Shown in pieces: positions 1 to 7,557 of a stretch of 64,000 nucleotides of DNA (position 1 is the stretch's first letter; every line of letters starts with the position of its first letter). The DNA lies in the NCBI GenBank assembly GCA_030149295.1, contig JASBRV010000049.1, forward strand, positions 22,221-86,220, in the 5' to 3' direction. The position numbers and the translations under genes are program-made. The DNA comes from Bacteriovoracales bacterium. Lineage in GTDB: Bacteria > Bdellovibrionota > Bacteriovoracia > Bacteriovoracales > Bacteriovoracaceae. A model generated the notes under the pieces. The model did no database searches. It saw only the letters and a list, made by a program, of their open reading frames with translations, and was not told where the DNA came from.

Positions 1-1190
1 GCTTTTCTTTGGGAGTAAAAACGAGAATTTGTGGCTGGCTTCTGTGGTTTATCACCTTAACTCTTCAAGGCCGTTTCACTTTGAGTCTCAATGGTGGAGA
101 CATTTTGTTGCCTTTGCTCTTCCTATGGTCAAACTTTTTACCCGTGACCAGGGTATTTTCTTTTGATTCTTTTTTAAAAGATAAAAATCAAAGCTCTTTT
201 TATAGATTTCATTATTTTGGATGGGGGAATTTTGCCTGGTTTCTTCAAGTGATCCTCATTTATTTTATGAGTGGTCTCTATAAAGATCACCCTTATTGGC
301 ATAGTTCAGGCCAAGCCTTATGGCTGGCCCTTAATCTTGATACTTTTACCACTTCTATAGGAAGCTTTTTAAAAGGATGGGTTGCTCTTCTTCCGTGGCT
401 CAGTAAGGCGACTTATTTTCTTGAACTTTTAGGGCCATTTCTTTTATTGATCCCCATAGCGTTGGTGAGATTATTTTTGGTGCTTGTTTTCGTGAGCTTT
501 CATACAGGAATTTTCTTGACCTTTGATATTGGTATTTTTCCCTTCATCTGTATGGTGATGTGGCTGCCTTTTATTCCTTCTTTTTTTTGGGAAAAATTGG
601 CGAAATACAAATTTTCTTTTCAGCTAAAGGGAAAAAAATTTGAGAAATTAACTTTCCTATCAAGTGCGCCTTATAAAGACTCTCTTGGAAAAAGAACACT
701 TATTTTTTTCTTTTGCTTTTTGAGTCTTTGGTACAACTTAGGAGATTATTCACATTTGAGAAAGTGGCAGATGCAAGGGCACCTAAGAGACGCTTCATTT
801 CTACTCGGCCTCGATCAGCGTTGGGATATGTTTGGTCCGTTTCCGGCAACCAGAGAGGGCTGGCCAATTATGGTGGCTTCTTTAAAAAATGGATCCAAAG
901 TGGATCCTTGGAATCAAGGCGCAATAAAATTTGATAAACCAAAAAATCCTAAGTATCGCAGTATATTTTGGAGAAAGACCTGGGAGCGTTTGTCACTTTT
1001 TCGTTATCAATCCTATCGACCTCATTTGGTTCGTTTTATGTGTGAGCGATGGAATCGGCATCATGGCTTAACGCAAAAGCAAATGGAAAGTATTCATCTT
1101 TATTACCTGATAGAGCACAGCCCAATCTCCCCGCAAGAAAAGCCTCATTTAAAAAGGGATGATTTGGGTAGTTTTAGCTGTGTAAGATAG
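1..1190 (+). CDS. HTTM-domain multipass membrane protein, 5' end outside window
   Basis: The frame is open to the first base of the window and the first possible start is a TTG at base 9, so the gene most likely begins upstream. The visible product, about 393 residues, has several hydrophobic helices. It carries the pattern of the HTTM (horizontally transferred transmembrane, vitamin-K gamma-carboxylase-like) family: an aromatic-rich helix ending Y-F-M-S-G-L-Y-K, then a W-x5-A-x5-AL stretch, then paired helices rich in F and L. The soluble C-terminal part is rich in W, R and H. HTTM proteins lie in the inner membrane and the bacterial members mostly have no known substrate. No downstream gene is coupled to it; a 183-base gap follows. 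The family call is fairly good, the function unknown. Confidence 0.6.
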   Translation, partial: FSLGVKTRICGWLLWFITLTLQGRFTLSLNGGDILLPLLFLWSNFLPVTRVFSFDSFLKDKNQSSFYRFHYFGWGNFAWFLQVILIYFMSGLYKDHPYWHSSGQALWLALNLDTFTTSIGSFLKGWVALLPWLSKATYFLELLGPFLLLIPIALVRLFLVLVFVSFHTGIFLTFDIGIFPFICMVMWLPFIPSFFWEKLAKYKFSFQLKGKKFEKLTFLSSAPYKDSLGKRTLIFFFCFLSLWYNLGDYSHLRKWQMQGHLRDASFLLGLDQRWDMFGPFPATREGWPIMVASLKNGSKVDPWNQGAIKFDKPKNPKYRSIFWRKTWERLSLFRYQSYRPHLVRFMCERWNRHHGLTQKQMESIHLYYLIEHSPISPQEKPHLKRDDLGSFSCVR

Positions 1191-1290
1191 AAATTTTAAT
1201 AAACTTGGGCGGTTAACGCTTGGCTGCAAGAATAGTGAACTAACACACTTCTTACTTTTTCATACTTTCCTTCAGATTCTATTGAGTTTC

Positions 1291-1310
1291 GTTGACATTA
1301 GATGGTCAAC
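1291..1310. promoter_or_regulatory. Perfect 6-8-6 inverted repeat upstream of the motor operon
   Basis: GTTGAC (1291-1296) and GTCAAC (1305-1310) are exact reverse complements separated by 8 bases, 64 bases before the exbB start. A TTGACA hexamer (1292-1297) lies within the left arm, so a protein bound here could block a -35 element. No good -10 hexamer is present at 16-18 bases, so the promoter itself is uncertain. Operator function is inferred only from symmetry and position. Confidence 0.35.
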
Positions 1311-1373
1311 TCATAAGACTATTTTTGTCTTATATTTTTGCATTTACAGGAATGATCTTAAGGAGGAGAGTTC

Positions 1374-2078
1374 ATGAGCTTAGTAGAACAATTTCAGGCC
1401 GGTGGTTTCTTTATGTATTTCATCTTGGCCTTCGGTCTTTTAACGATTGCTTTCATTGTAGAGCGAACCATTGCCCTTTATTTTCTTCATAAAGAAGCAC
1501 CTAAGGATTTTAGAAAAAACATTCTTGGCTTTATTGCCCAAGGTGATTTCAAGTCGGCCCAAGACTATATTGATATGGGGGCAGGACAAACGAGCTTAGG
1601 TAAGATCACTTCTATCGCTTGTAAAATGAGAAGCGTTGGCTCAGGTGATGAAGCACTTCAAGCAAGAATGGATGAGCAACTCTCAAAAGAGATTTCAAGT
1701 TACGATCAAAGAACAGGTTTTCTTGCTATGTTTGGTAACGTTTCAACTCTCTTTGGTCTCCTTGGTACCGTTACGGGTCTTATTAGTTCATTTGCTGGGG
1801 TTGCAGCCGCATCTCCAGTGGAAAGGGCTAACCTTTTGTCACAGGGGATTTCTGAGGCACTTAACTCTACGGCATTTGGTCTCGTTGCCGCTATTCCGGC
1901 CCTTGTTGCTTATGCAATTTTCCAAAATAGGACGGAAAAGATCATTAGTTCTCTAACAGAGCAGGCGAGTGAAATTTATCACGATTTTCTTTTCTACACT
2001 GAAAGCCACATAAATGAAGAGGAAAGTGCTCCTTTAAAAGCTTCGCAGGGGGCTTCAGAGACTGTGACAAGAAACTAA
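1374..2078 (+). CDS. MotA/TolQ/ExbB-type proton channel protein
   Basis: Inner-membrane proton-channel subunit that would convert proton-motive force into motion of partner TolR/ExbD-type proteins. The 234-residue product has the family layout: a first helix near residues 14-35, a long cytoplasmic loop, then two helices near 115-143 and 165-190. The second helix carries the T-L-F-G-L-L-G-T-V-T-G motif that lines the channel; the third carries L-N-S-T-A-F-G-L. The start is supported by AAGGAGGAG 5 bases before the ATG. It is the first gene of a run of ten and is followed by two ExbD-like genes, the arrangement of AglR-AglQ-AglS or TolQ-TolR modules. The specific role (gliding, envelope maintenance or uptake) cannot be read from this gene alone. 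Confidence 0.88.
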   Translation: MSLVEQFQAGGFFMYFILAFGLLTIAFIVERTIALYFLHKEAPKDFRKNILGFIAQGDFKSAQDYIDMGAGQTSLGKITSIACKMRSVGSGDEALQARMDEQLSKEISSYDQRTGFLAMFGNVSTLFGLLGTVTGLISSFAGVAAASPVERANLLSQGISEALNSTAFGLVAAIPALVAYAIFQNRTEKIISSLTEQASEIYHDFLFYTESHINEEESAPLKASQGASETVTRN

Positions 2079-2093
2079 AGTTTCACTTTTTTT
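2071..2093 (+). terminator. Weak hairpin plus T-tract between the exbB- and exbD-like genes
   Basis: GAAAC (2071-2075), a TAAA loop and GTTTC (2080-2084) form a short AT-rich stem overlapping the exbB stop codon, followed after AC by seven Ts (2087-2093). This has the form of a weak intrinsic terminator inside the operon. It could lower downstream transcription relative to the channel gene. Too weak to call with certainty. Confidence 0.3.
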
Positions 2094-2135
2094 AACTATT
2101 GAGATTAAAACAAACACCTAGGGATTGGGGACGTT

Positions 2136-2618
2136 ATGAGAAAGAAGACGGGTTTAGGACAAAAGAAAGAGCTTGATGCTCAATTGAATCTTACTCCTTT
2201 TATTGATCTTTTATCGACTTGTGTCTGTTTTCTTTTGATCACCGCAGTTTGGATTGAAATTGGCACTGTTGAAGTTAAACAAAGCCATGGAACGGCCGCT
2301 CAAGAAGAGAAAAAAGAAACTTACGACCTAGACCTTGTTTTTAAAGACCCTACCCAAATGGCCGTAAATCTCAAGAAAAATGGTAAACGTGTTCAAGCAC
2401 TTAAGGTCAAAGGTGAGGATTTTAACTCGATGATGGTCAATCTCAATGAGACCATCATTTCTAAAGTTCTTACCTACAAGAAAAAGAGTATTGAGATAGC
2501 CACAGCAACAGTTACTCCGCGAAGTACTGTTGATTATGGTGGTTTAATTTCGACTCTTGATGTTCTGAGAAAGAACAAAATTGTGAATATTGGTGTTCTC
2601 ACCGCAAATGGGAATTAA
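2136..2618 (+). CDS. ExbD/TolR-type protein, first copy
   Basis: Single-pass inner-membrane protein with a periplasmic domain, the partner of the proton channel encoded just upstream. The 160-residue product has a short cytoplasmic N-terminus, one transmembrane helix near residues 20-43 and a C-terminal periplasmic part. The helix starts L-T-P-F-I-D, with Asp24 matching the proton-carrying aspartate of ExbD and TolR. The gap to exbB is 57 bases and contains a weak hairpin; the second ExbD-like gene starts 2 bases after this stop. Two different ExbD-type subunits with one channel subunit is the pattern of the Myxococcus AglQ/AglS pair. Confidence 0.85.
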   Translation: MRKKTGLGQKKELDAQLNLTPFIDLLSTCVCFLLITAVWIEIGTVEVKQSHGTAAQEEKKETYDLDLVFKDPTQMAVNLKKNGKRVQALKVKGEDFNSMMVNLNETIISKVLTYKKKSIEIATATVTPRSTVDYGGLISTLDVLRKNKIVNIGVLTANGN

Positions 2619-2620
2619 TT

Positions 2621-3136
2621 ATGATTTTAAATCAAAGCATGGTTGCTGCTGATGCTTTTGAAAAGCATCTCGTCAATAGAAAAAGAAAGAAGCACTGGGG
2701 AATAAAAGCAGCAGGCTTCACGCTTATGCTCACCTCTATGGTTGATATGTTTAGCATGCTCGTGGTCTTTCTCCTTCAAACTTTCTCTAGTTCTCCTGAA
2801 ATTTTGGTTACCAAGGGGGTAGAGCTACCGAATTCCATCACTCCTTCTCAGGTACGAGAAGCCCCCGTACTAGCGATTTCAAGTGATGGAAATCTTTATC
2901 TCGATCAAGACATTGTTGGAAAAACAGAAGACATCGCTAAGAAGCCTAATGGTCTTCTTAAAAAGTTAAATGTCATTAAAAAGAACTGGGCCAAATCCCA
3001 TACTTCTCCTTTCACTGGTGAAATTAACCTCCAAGCGGACAAGGAAATTAAATCTACTGTGGTTGCCCAGATTATGGGAATTTTGACTAATAGTCAGTTC
3101 CAGTCCATTGAATTAGCTGTGGTGGGGCATCGTTGA
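2621..3136 (+). CDS. ExbD/TolR-type protein, second copy
   Basis: Second proton-coupling subunit, 171 residues. A basic N-terminus (residues 15-30, rich in K and R) precedes one transmembrane helix at about 33-56 that carries L-T-S-M-V-D-M-F-S-M, with Asp42 in the proton-carrier position. The rest would be periplasmic. It differs clearly in sequence from the first copy, so the two are likely distinct subunits and not a recent duplication. The stop codon overlaps the start of the next gene (TGATG), which indicates translational coupling. Confidence 0.85.
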   Translation: MILNQSMVAADAFEKHLVNRKRKKHWGIKAAGFTLMLTSMVDMFSMLVVFLLQTFSSSPEILVTKGVELPNSITPSQVREAPVLAISSDGNLYLDQDIVGKTEDIAKKPNGLLKKLNVIKKNWAKSHTSPFTGEINLQADKEIKSTVVAQIMGILTNSQFQSIELAVVGHR

Positions 3137-6066
3137 TGAGAACCTTTACCCTTTTTACTTTCTCTTTCCTTTTTCTTTTGGGTCTGAACTTTCAAACCCA
3201 TGCCAAGGATATTCACTACCTCATTCAAGAAATGGAAAGCTTGAGGGACTCTCTTGAATTAGATGATCCTGCACGGGTGGACCTCACCCTTCGCTTAGCA
3301 GATCTTTATTTCGATGTCTCTATTAAGGAAGGTGGGGAAGGTGATCACCAAAAACTTAAAGAAAACCGAATGAAGGCCCTCAGCCTTTACCGTCATAGCC
3401 TAGAGGGATCTGATGGAGTTAAAAAGGCAGAAGGTCTAACGAGGTTAAAAATTCAATTTCAAATGGCGCGGCTTTTAAGTCGCCTTGATGAGTTTGAAAA
3501 AGCTGAACCTTATTATTTTAAGGTCCAAGCTCACCCGAAAGTACCTAAGAAAATGAAAGAACAGGCGTCTTTAGCCCTTGCTGAATGGTTTGAGCAAGAT
3601 GCCCGTTACCCCAAAGCGAAGAAATTCTACGATCAGGCCATTGATCTTTGTGAGGTTAAGGCTAGTTGTAATTATGCTCACTATCGCAAAGCTTGGCTTT
3701 ATTTTAAAGACACAAAATTGGATGAAGCTATCGCAGAAATGAAGGCTTCTTTATGGACTGAAGGCGGTGTCGTGAGAGAGTCATCGTTGCAAGATTTGAT
3801 TCTATTTATGTCTAATGCCAATAGTGATGGTCTCAAGGAGTATGAATACACGAGGGATTTAGCAGAAAAAACTGGTAGAGAGGAGTTGGTGCAAAAACTG
3901 GTGGAAGCTTTCTACGTGGCCGGTAACAGAAGGGCGGGAGCAAACCTCCTTTCCATTATAAATGAAAAAACTCCAAGCCTATACTTTGAAACGCGTTTAC
4001 TTGAAGAATTTTATGGCTTTAGAAACTGGGAAAAGGTCGACAGCCTTCTTAGTTCTATGAGTTCAAGAAATGCTACAGATATTCCTACCAAGAAAGATCA
4101 TGCCAAAGAAGTTCAAAAAATCTTTCGCCGCTACCTTGTTCAAGTAGATAGTGAGGCAGAAGTGGCACCTGAGTTAAACCATTATCTTAAGCGTTCTATT
4201 GATGTTTATTTGGGGATTTATCCCAATGATGACCTAAGAAAGAAACTGCAGCAAGGTTGGCTCAAGGCGGAGGACGATAAGCAAAATAAAATCATCCGTC
4301 TTGGGGAGTGGATTAAAGAAGATATTGAATTTGGTTTTGAAAATTCAGAGATTAGAAAACTTAGGCAAACACGACTTGCTTTAAGTCAAAAGTTAAAAGC
4401 TCAAGTTTCTAAAGAAAAGGAAATATCAACTGAGCTAAACCTCAGTGATATTATTATCAAGGAGTCACTGGCGCTTGCTGATATGCTAAAACCATCTGAG
4501 GAATCAGAGGAGTTTAAGTATGTTGCTGCTCGTGAATATTATGAATTAAACAAGCATGATAAGGCGCTTCCACTTTTTAAGGAGTTGGTGAACGTGGCGC
4601 TGGAGCGTAAAGCAAAAGGCAATGAACTCGGTAAATGGGCCCTTCTTTCTCAAAACTTGATTCTCGATATTTATAACTCCAAAGATAGTTACAAGGATAT
4701 TATTGCCCAAGTCGCTCTATGGAGAGAGGGGACCAAAGAGAGTCAAAGAAAAGACATCATTGCTGAAAATAAGGCAATGGATAAACTTAAGGTTGATGCC
4801 CGCTTCGCCTTAGCTGCAAAAATGACTGACTCACCAGATAGCTTAGAAGAATTCTACCAGTTTTGTTTCAATGGGATTTATCCTGAAAAGTCATGTAAGA
4901 ACGCCAAGGTTTTAGCTGTAAAATTTGAAGATCAAAATAAGCTAGTAAAACTTCTTGAGAAAGAAGGAGATGAGCAAGCTCTTATGAATGAGTACGAGCT
5001 TATGGGGCGCTTTAGTGAAGCCGCGAAACTTCAAGAGAAGCTTGTGCTGAAAAAAGAGGGGTTGAAGTCCCCTTATGAGCTTTTCTTAAAAATTGCTCTT
5101 CTTTACGAACTAGACAAAAACGCCAAAGAAAGAAATAGAATCCTAAAGAAGATGACTCTGAAAATGAAAAGAGAAAAAGAAATTCCCTCCGAATTAGAAG
5201 GAGTTCTTTTTCTCACTCTTGATGAAGCAGGACTAATCAATTCAAAGTCGTTGTTTCTTCCTTGGAGTTTAGAGAGAAAGTTAAGCCTTGCAAGGAGATT
5301 GGAGTTGGAAAAACCAAGCTCTGCTAACCGCAAGCTGATTATGGCCCAAAGTACTTCTCAAGGTCCTATCTGGTCTCGCTTAGTTCTTAAAAAGTTTGTT
5401 AAGCCTATGAAAAAGGCCATGAATTACAAGTTTTATGGTCGTTATTCTCAATACAGATTTAAGAAGAGAACAAAAAGGATTGAAAATTTTATAAAACTTG
5501 CAAAAAGTTACCTCGAAGGAGCCGACTACGAAACGAGGGCTTATATCCTTCATATGGTAACTCGAGTCTATGGCAAAATGGTTGAAGATATCCTTAATAC
5601 GCCTGTGCCTAAGGATCTTGATGAAGCCACGTTAGCTCAAGTTCAAATGCAACTGGGCCAGATGACTGTTCCTTTTGAAGAAGCCAGGGCTGATTATCAG
5701 CGTCTTCTCGATGAGCAATTAACCGCCATGGCCAAAGAAGGACAAAAATCCGAAGAAGAAGTTCTTCAAAATCTTTCTCGTGTGAAAAAGAACCTGGAGT
5801 TAAGCCCTGCTGATTATAGTGAGCTGATTCCCATGGAGGAAAAACGTCCTTCTCGTTATGTGGCTTTAGAAGAGTTAAGCCCGGCGATGGATTTAAAAGC
5901 AAAGCTTTTAAGAGATCCAGATAATAGGGCTGTCTTATCTGACCTGATGAGTTTCTATGAGGAAAAAGAAGTTGCAAGACTTGCAGCTTATTATCGTGGA
6001 CGTTTAGAGATGCTTGGTCCCATTAAAAAAGAACCCATCACTAAGGAAGGTGATAACCGTGAATAA
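3136..6066 (+). CDS. Large exported TPR-repeat protein of the motor operon
   Basis: About 976 residues. A signal peptide (residues 1-23, ending T-H-A) is followed by a long helical protein with recurrent TPR-like helix pairs, for example near residues 70-220, 470-520 and 600-690, and many K/E-rich stretches. I chose the ATG at 3136 over the TTG at 3133 because it forms a TGATG overlap with the preceding stop. TPR proteins act as scaffolds; with the channel genes upstream this one is likely a periplasmic scaffold, comparable in role but not demonstrably in sequence to the large TPR proteins of the Myxococcus Glt complex. No catalytic motif is seen. Confidence 0.7.
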   Translation: MRTFTLFTFSFLFLLGLNFQTHAKDIHYLIQEMESLRDSLELDDPARVDLTLRLADLYFDVSIKEGGEGDHQKLKENRMKALSLYRHSLEGSDGVKKAEGLTRLKIQFQMARLLSRLDEFEKAEPYYFKVQAHPKVPKKMKEQASLALAEWFEQDARYPKAKKFYDQAIDLCEVKASCNYAHYRKAWLYFKDTKLDEAIAEMKASLWTEGGVVRESSLQDLILFMSNANSDGLKEYEYTRDLAEKTGREELVQKLVEAFYVAGNRRAGANLLSIINEKTPSLYFETRLLEEFYGFRNWEKVDSLLSSMSSRNATDIPTKKDHAKEVQKIFRRYLVQVDSEAEVAPELNHYLKRSIDVYLGIYPNDDLRKKLQQGWLKAEDDKQNKIIRLGEWIKEDIEFGFENSEIRKLRQTRLALSQKLKAQVSKEKEISTELNLSDIIIKESLALADMLKPSEESEEFKYVAAREYYELNKHDKALPLFKELVNVALERKAKGNELGKWALLSQNLILDIYNSKDSYKDIIAQVALWREGTKESQRKDIIAENKAMDKLKVDARFALAAKMTDSPDSLEEFYQFCFNGIYPEKSCKNAKVLAVKFEDQNKLVKLLEKEGDEQALMNEYELMGRFSEAAKLQEKLVLKKEGLKSPYELFLKIALLYELDKNAKERNRILKKMTLKMKREKEIPSELEGVLFLTLDEAGLINSKSLFLPWSLERKLSLARRLELEKPSSANRKLIMAQSTSQGPIWSRLVLKKFVKPMKKAMNYKFYGRYSQYRFKKRTKRIENFIKLAKSYLEGADYETRAYILHMVTRVYGKMVEDILNTPVPKDLDEATLAQVQMQLGQMTVPFEEARADYQRLLDEQLTAMAKEGQKSEEEVLQNLSRVKKNLELSPADYSELIPMEEKRPSRYVALEELSPAMDLKAKLLRDPDNRAVLSDLMSFYEEKEVARLAAYYRGRLEMLGPIKKEPITKEGDNRE

Positions 6067-6325
6067 AATAGTGATTCTTTTCGCTCTTTTTTCTAGCATA
6101 ACTCAAGTTACTTTTGCTGAAGAAGAGAAAAAAACTGCTCCTAAAGTTAGGTACAAGTCCTCAGGAAGTGTGGATTTTGAATCTCTTCTCATTGAAGGAG
6201 AGAGAAAGAAGCCTGAAATGGCAGTTGTCACGGGGAATGTTGGTGAAAAAGACTCGGGACTTTTAAAGTTTCGTGAAGATTTTTTAGACGTCATGGCAGA
6301 CGATTTCGGGGAGGCAGTTGAATGA
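6059..6325 (+). CDS. Small exported protein of the motor operon
   Basis: 88 residues from a GTG start that overlaps the stop of the TPR gene (GTGAATAA). A longer version from 6014 would bury the signal peptide, so the GTG is preferred: from there the first 19 residues form a clean signal peptide ending T-F-A before a run of acidic and basic residues. The mature part is short, charged and has no motif I recognise. Its last bases overlap the next start (ATGA at 6322), so it is translated within the operon. Possibly a small periplasmic linker of the complex; function unknown. Confidence 0.6.
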   Translation: MNKIVILFALFSSITQVTFAEEEKKTAPKVRYKSSGSVDFESLLIEGERKKPEMAVVTGNVGEKDSGLLKFREDFLDVMADDFGEAVE

Positions 6326-7539
6326 TTGCTATTGAAACTGAGCAGGGAGAGCTCATTAAGGTATTGAAGAATGTGGTCCAAGGTGACTTTGGACTTCATG
6401 ATCAATTTGGCTTCATTAGTGAATCAAGAGCTAATGAGAGAGTTTCGACTCGTAAAAGGCAAGGTTTTGATTTTACTCGTGATTCTTGGGCGTGTCGCTT
6501 TGATCTTAAAGAAGATAGTAAAGAAAAGACGGGCTTTCTTATTCACAACACTGAAAATTGTGAAGCCTCACAGACCAAAGAGGGCTGGTTTCTCAATACG
6601 CCAAATGGCAAATTTAAGTTGGTTAACACTCGTGCTGATTATGTAAACGAAATCCTCGTTGATCATGAGGACAAGGCTAGTTGGATGAGTCGAGTTCTTG
6701 AACTCACCTTCTTACTGACCTTTCTGCTTATTCCCATCATTTACTTTATGCAGGAAACCCCAATTGAAGAAGAAGAGGAAGTCGTAAAAGAAATTGAACC
6801 CGTTAAGGTTCAAATTATTAAAAAAGTTAAAACTGTTAATGTTCAACGTGAAGTGAATCCAAATATTAAAGTAAAGCCGTTAACCAAAGCAGAGATTTCA
6901 AAAAGAGCAGTAAAAAGAAATCTTGGTTTTTTAGGGATGGTAGGATCAAAAACAGTGAAAGATGTTGTCGGTGGTGTTCCTCAAGAATTAAAACAGGCAA
7001 CAGCTGGTGCAGGGCCTGGCGGAGACGCTGGCAGTGGTGGTGAGGTACTCACAAATCTTGGCAAAGGCCTTAAGAAAACAACCGTTGGAAATACAGGAGT
7101 TGCAGGTCTTGGTGGAAAGCTTGTTACCAAAGGCACCTCTGGTGGCGGTAAAGGTGGCTACGGTAATACGATGGTTGCTAGTGGTAGTGGTTCAGGAATT
7201 TCAGCTATCGCGGTGAGTAGTTCTGATATGGTTTTAGAAGGGGGGATTAGTCGCTATGCTATTAACGCAACTATCGCCAAATATTTAAGCCAAGTTCGTC
7301 GCTGTTACGAAGAACAGCTTAAAGTAAAGCCAGGTATTCAAGGTCTAGTTCAAACTAACTTTGAGATTAATCCCGCTGGGCGCCTAAATTATGCCAAGGT
7401 GACTGGTTCTACTCTAAAGGATCAAAAAGTTCTTAATTGTATTCAAAAGAAAATGATGAATTGGCAGTTTCCAAAACCTAAGGGTGGGGTGAAAGTGCCT
7501 GTTAAATATCCTTTTATGTTAAGACCCATGGGCTCTTAA
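6322..7539 (+). CDS. TonB-like transmembrane protein with AgmX/PglI C-terminal domain
   Basis: 405 residues: a cytoplasmic N-terminal domain (1-110), one transmembrane helix near 120-141, a glutamate-rich then lysine/valine-rich stretch (145-190), a Gly/Ser/Thr-rich flexible region (215-300) and a C-terminal domain (305-405). The last domain has R-R-C-Y-E-E and V-L-N-C-I with the N-W-x-F-P-x-P ending, the AgmX/PglI C-terminal pattern, a TonB-C-like fold. Such proteins span the periplasm and pass force from the TolQ/TolR-type motor to the outer envelope; GltJ/AgmX in Myxococcus gliding is the best-known relative. The flexible linker and downstream outer-membrane genes fit that role. Confidence 0.75.
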   Translation: MIAIETEQGELIKVLKNVVQGDFGLHDQFGFISESRANERVSTRKRQGFDFTRDSWACRFDLKEDSKEKTGFLIHNTENCEASQTKEGWFLNTPNGKFKLVNTRADYVNEILVDHEDKASWMSRVLELTFLLTFLLIPIIYFMQETPIEEEEEVVKEIEPVKVQIIKKVKTVNVQREVNPNIKVKPLTKAEISKRAVKRNLGFLGMVGSKTVKDVVGGVPQELKQATAGAGPGGDAGSGGEVLTNLGKGLKKTTVGNTGVAGLGGKLVTKGTSGGGKGGYGNTMVASGSGSGISAIAVSSSDMVLEGGISRYAINATIAKYLSQVRRCYEEQLKVKPGIQGLVQTNFEINPAGRLNYAKVTGSTLKDQKVLNCIQKKMMNWQFPKPKGGVKVPVKYPFMLRPMGS

Positions 7540-7557
7540 GTAAGGACTGAGGAAAGC

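Noticed and set aside
1292..1492. 66-codon frame overlapping the start of the exbB-like gene
   Set aside because: It starts at a TTG without ribosome-binding site and is out of frame with a well supported gene.
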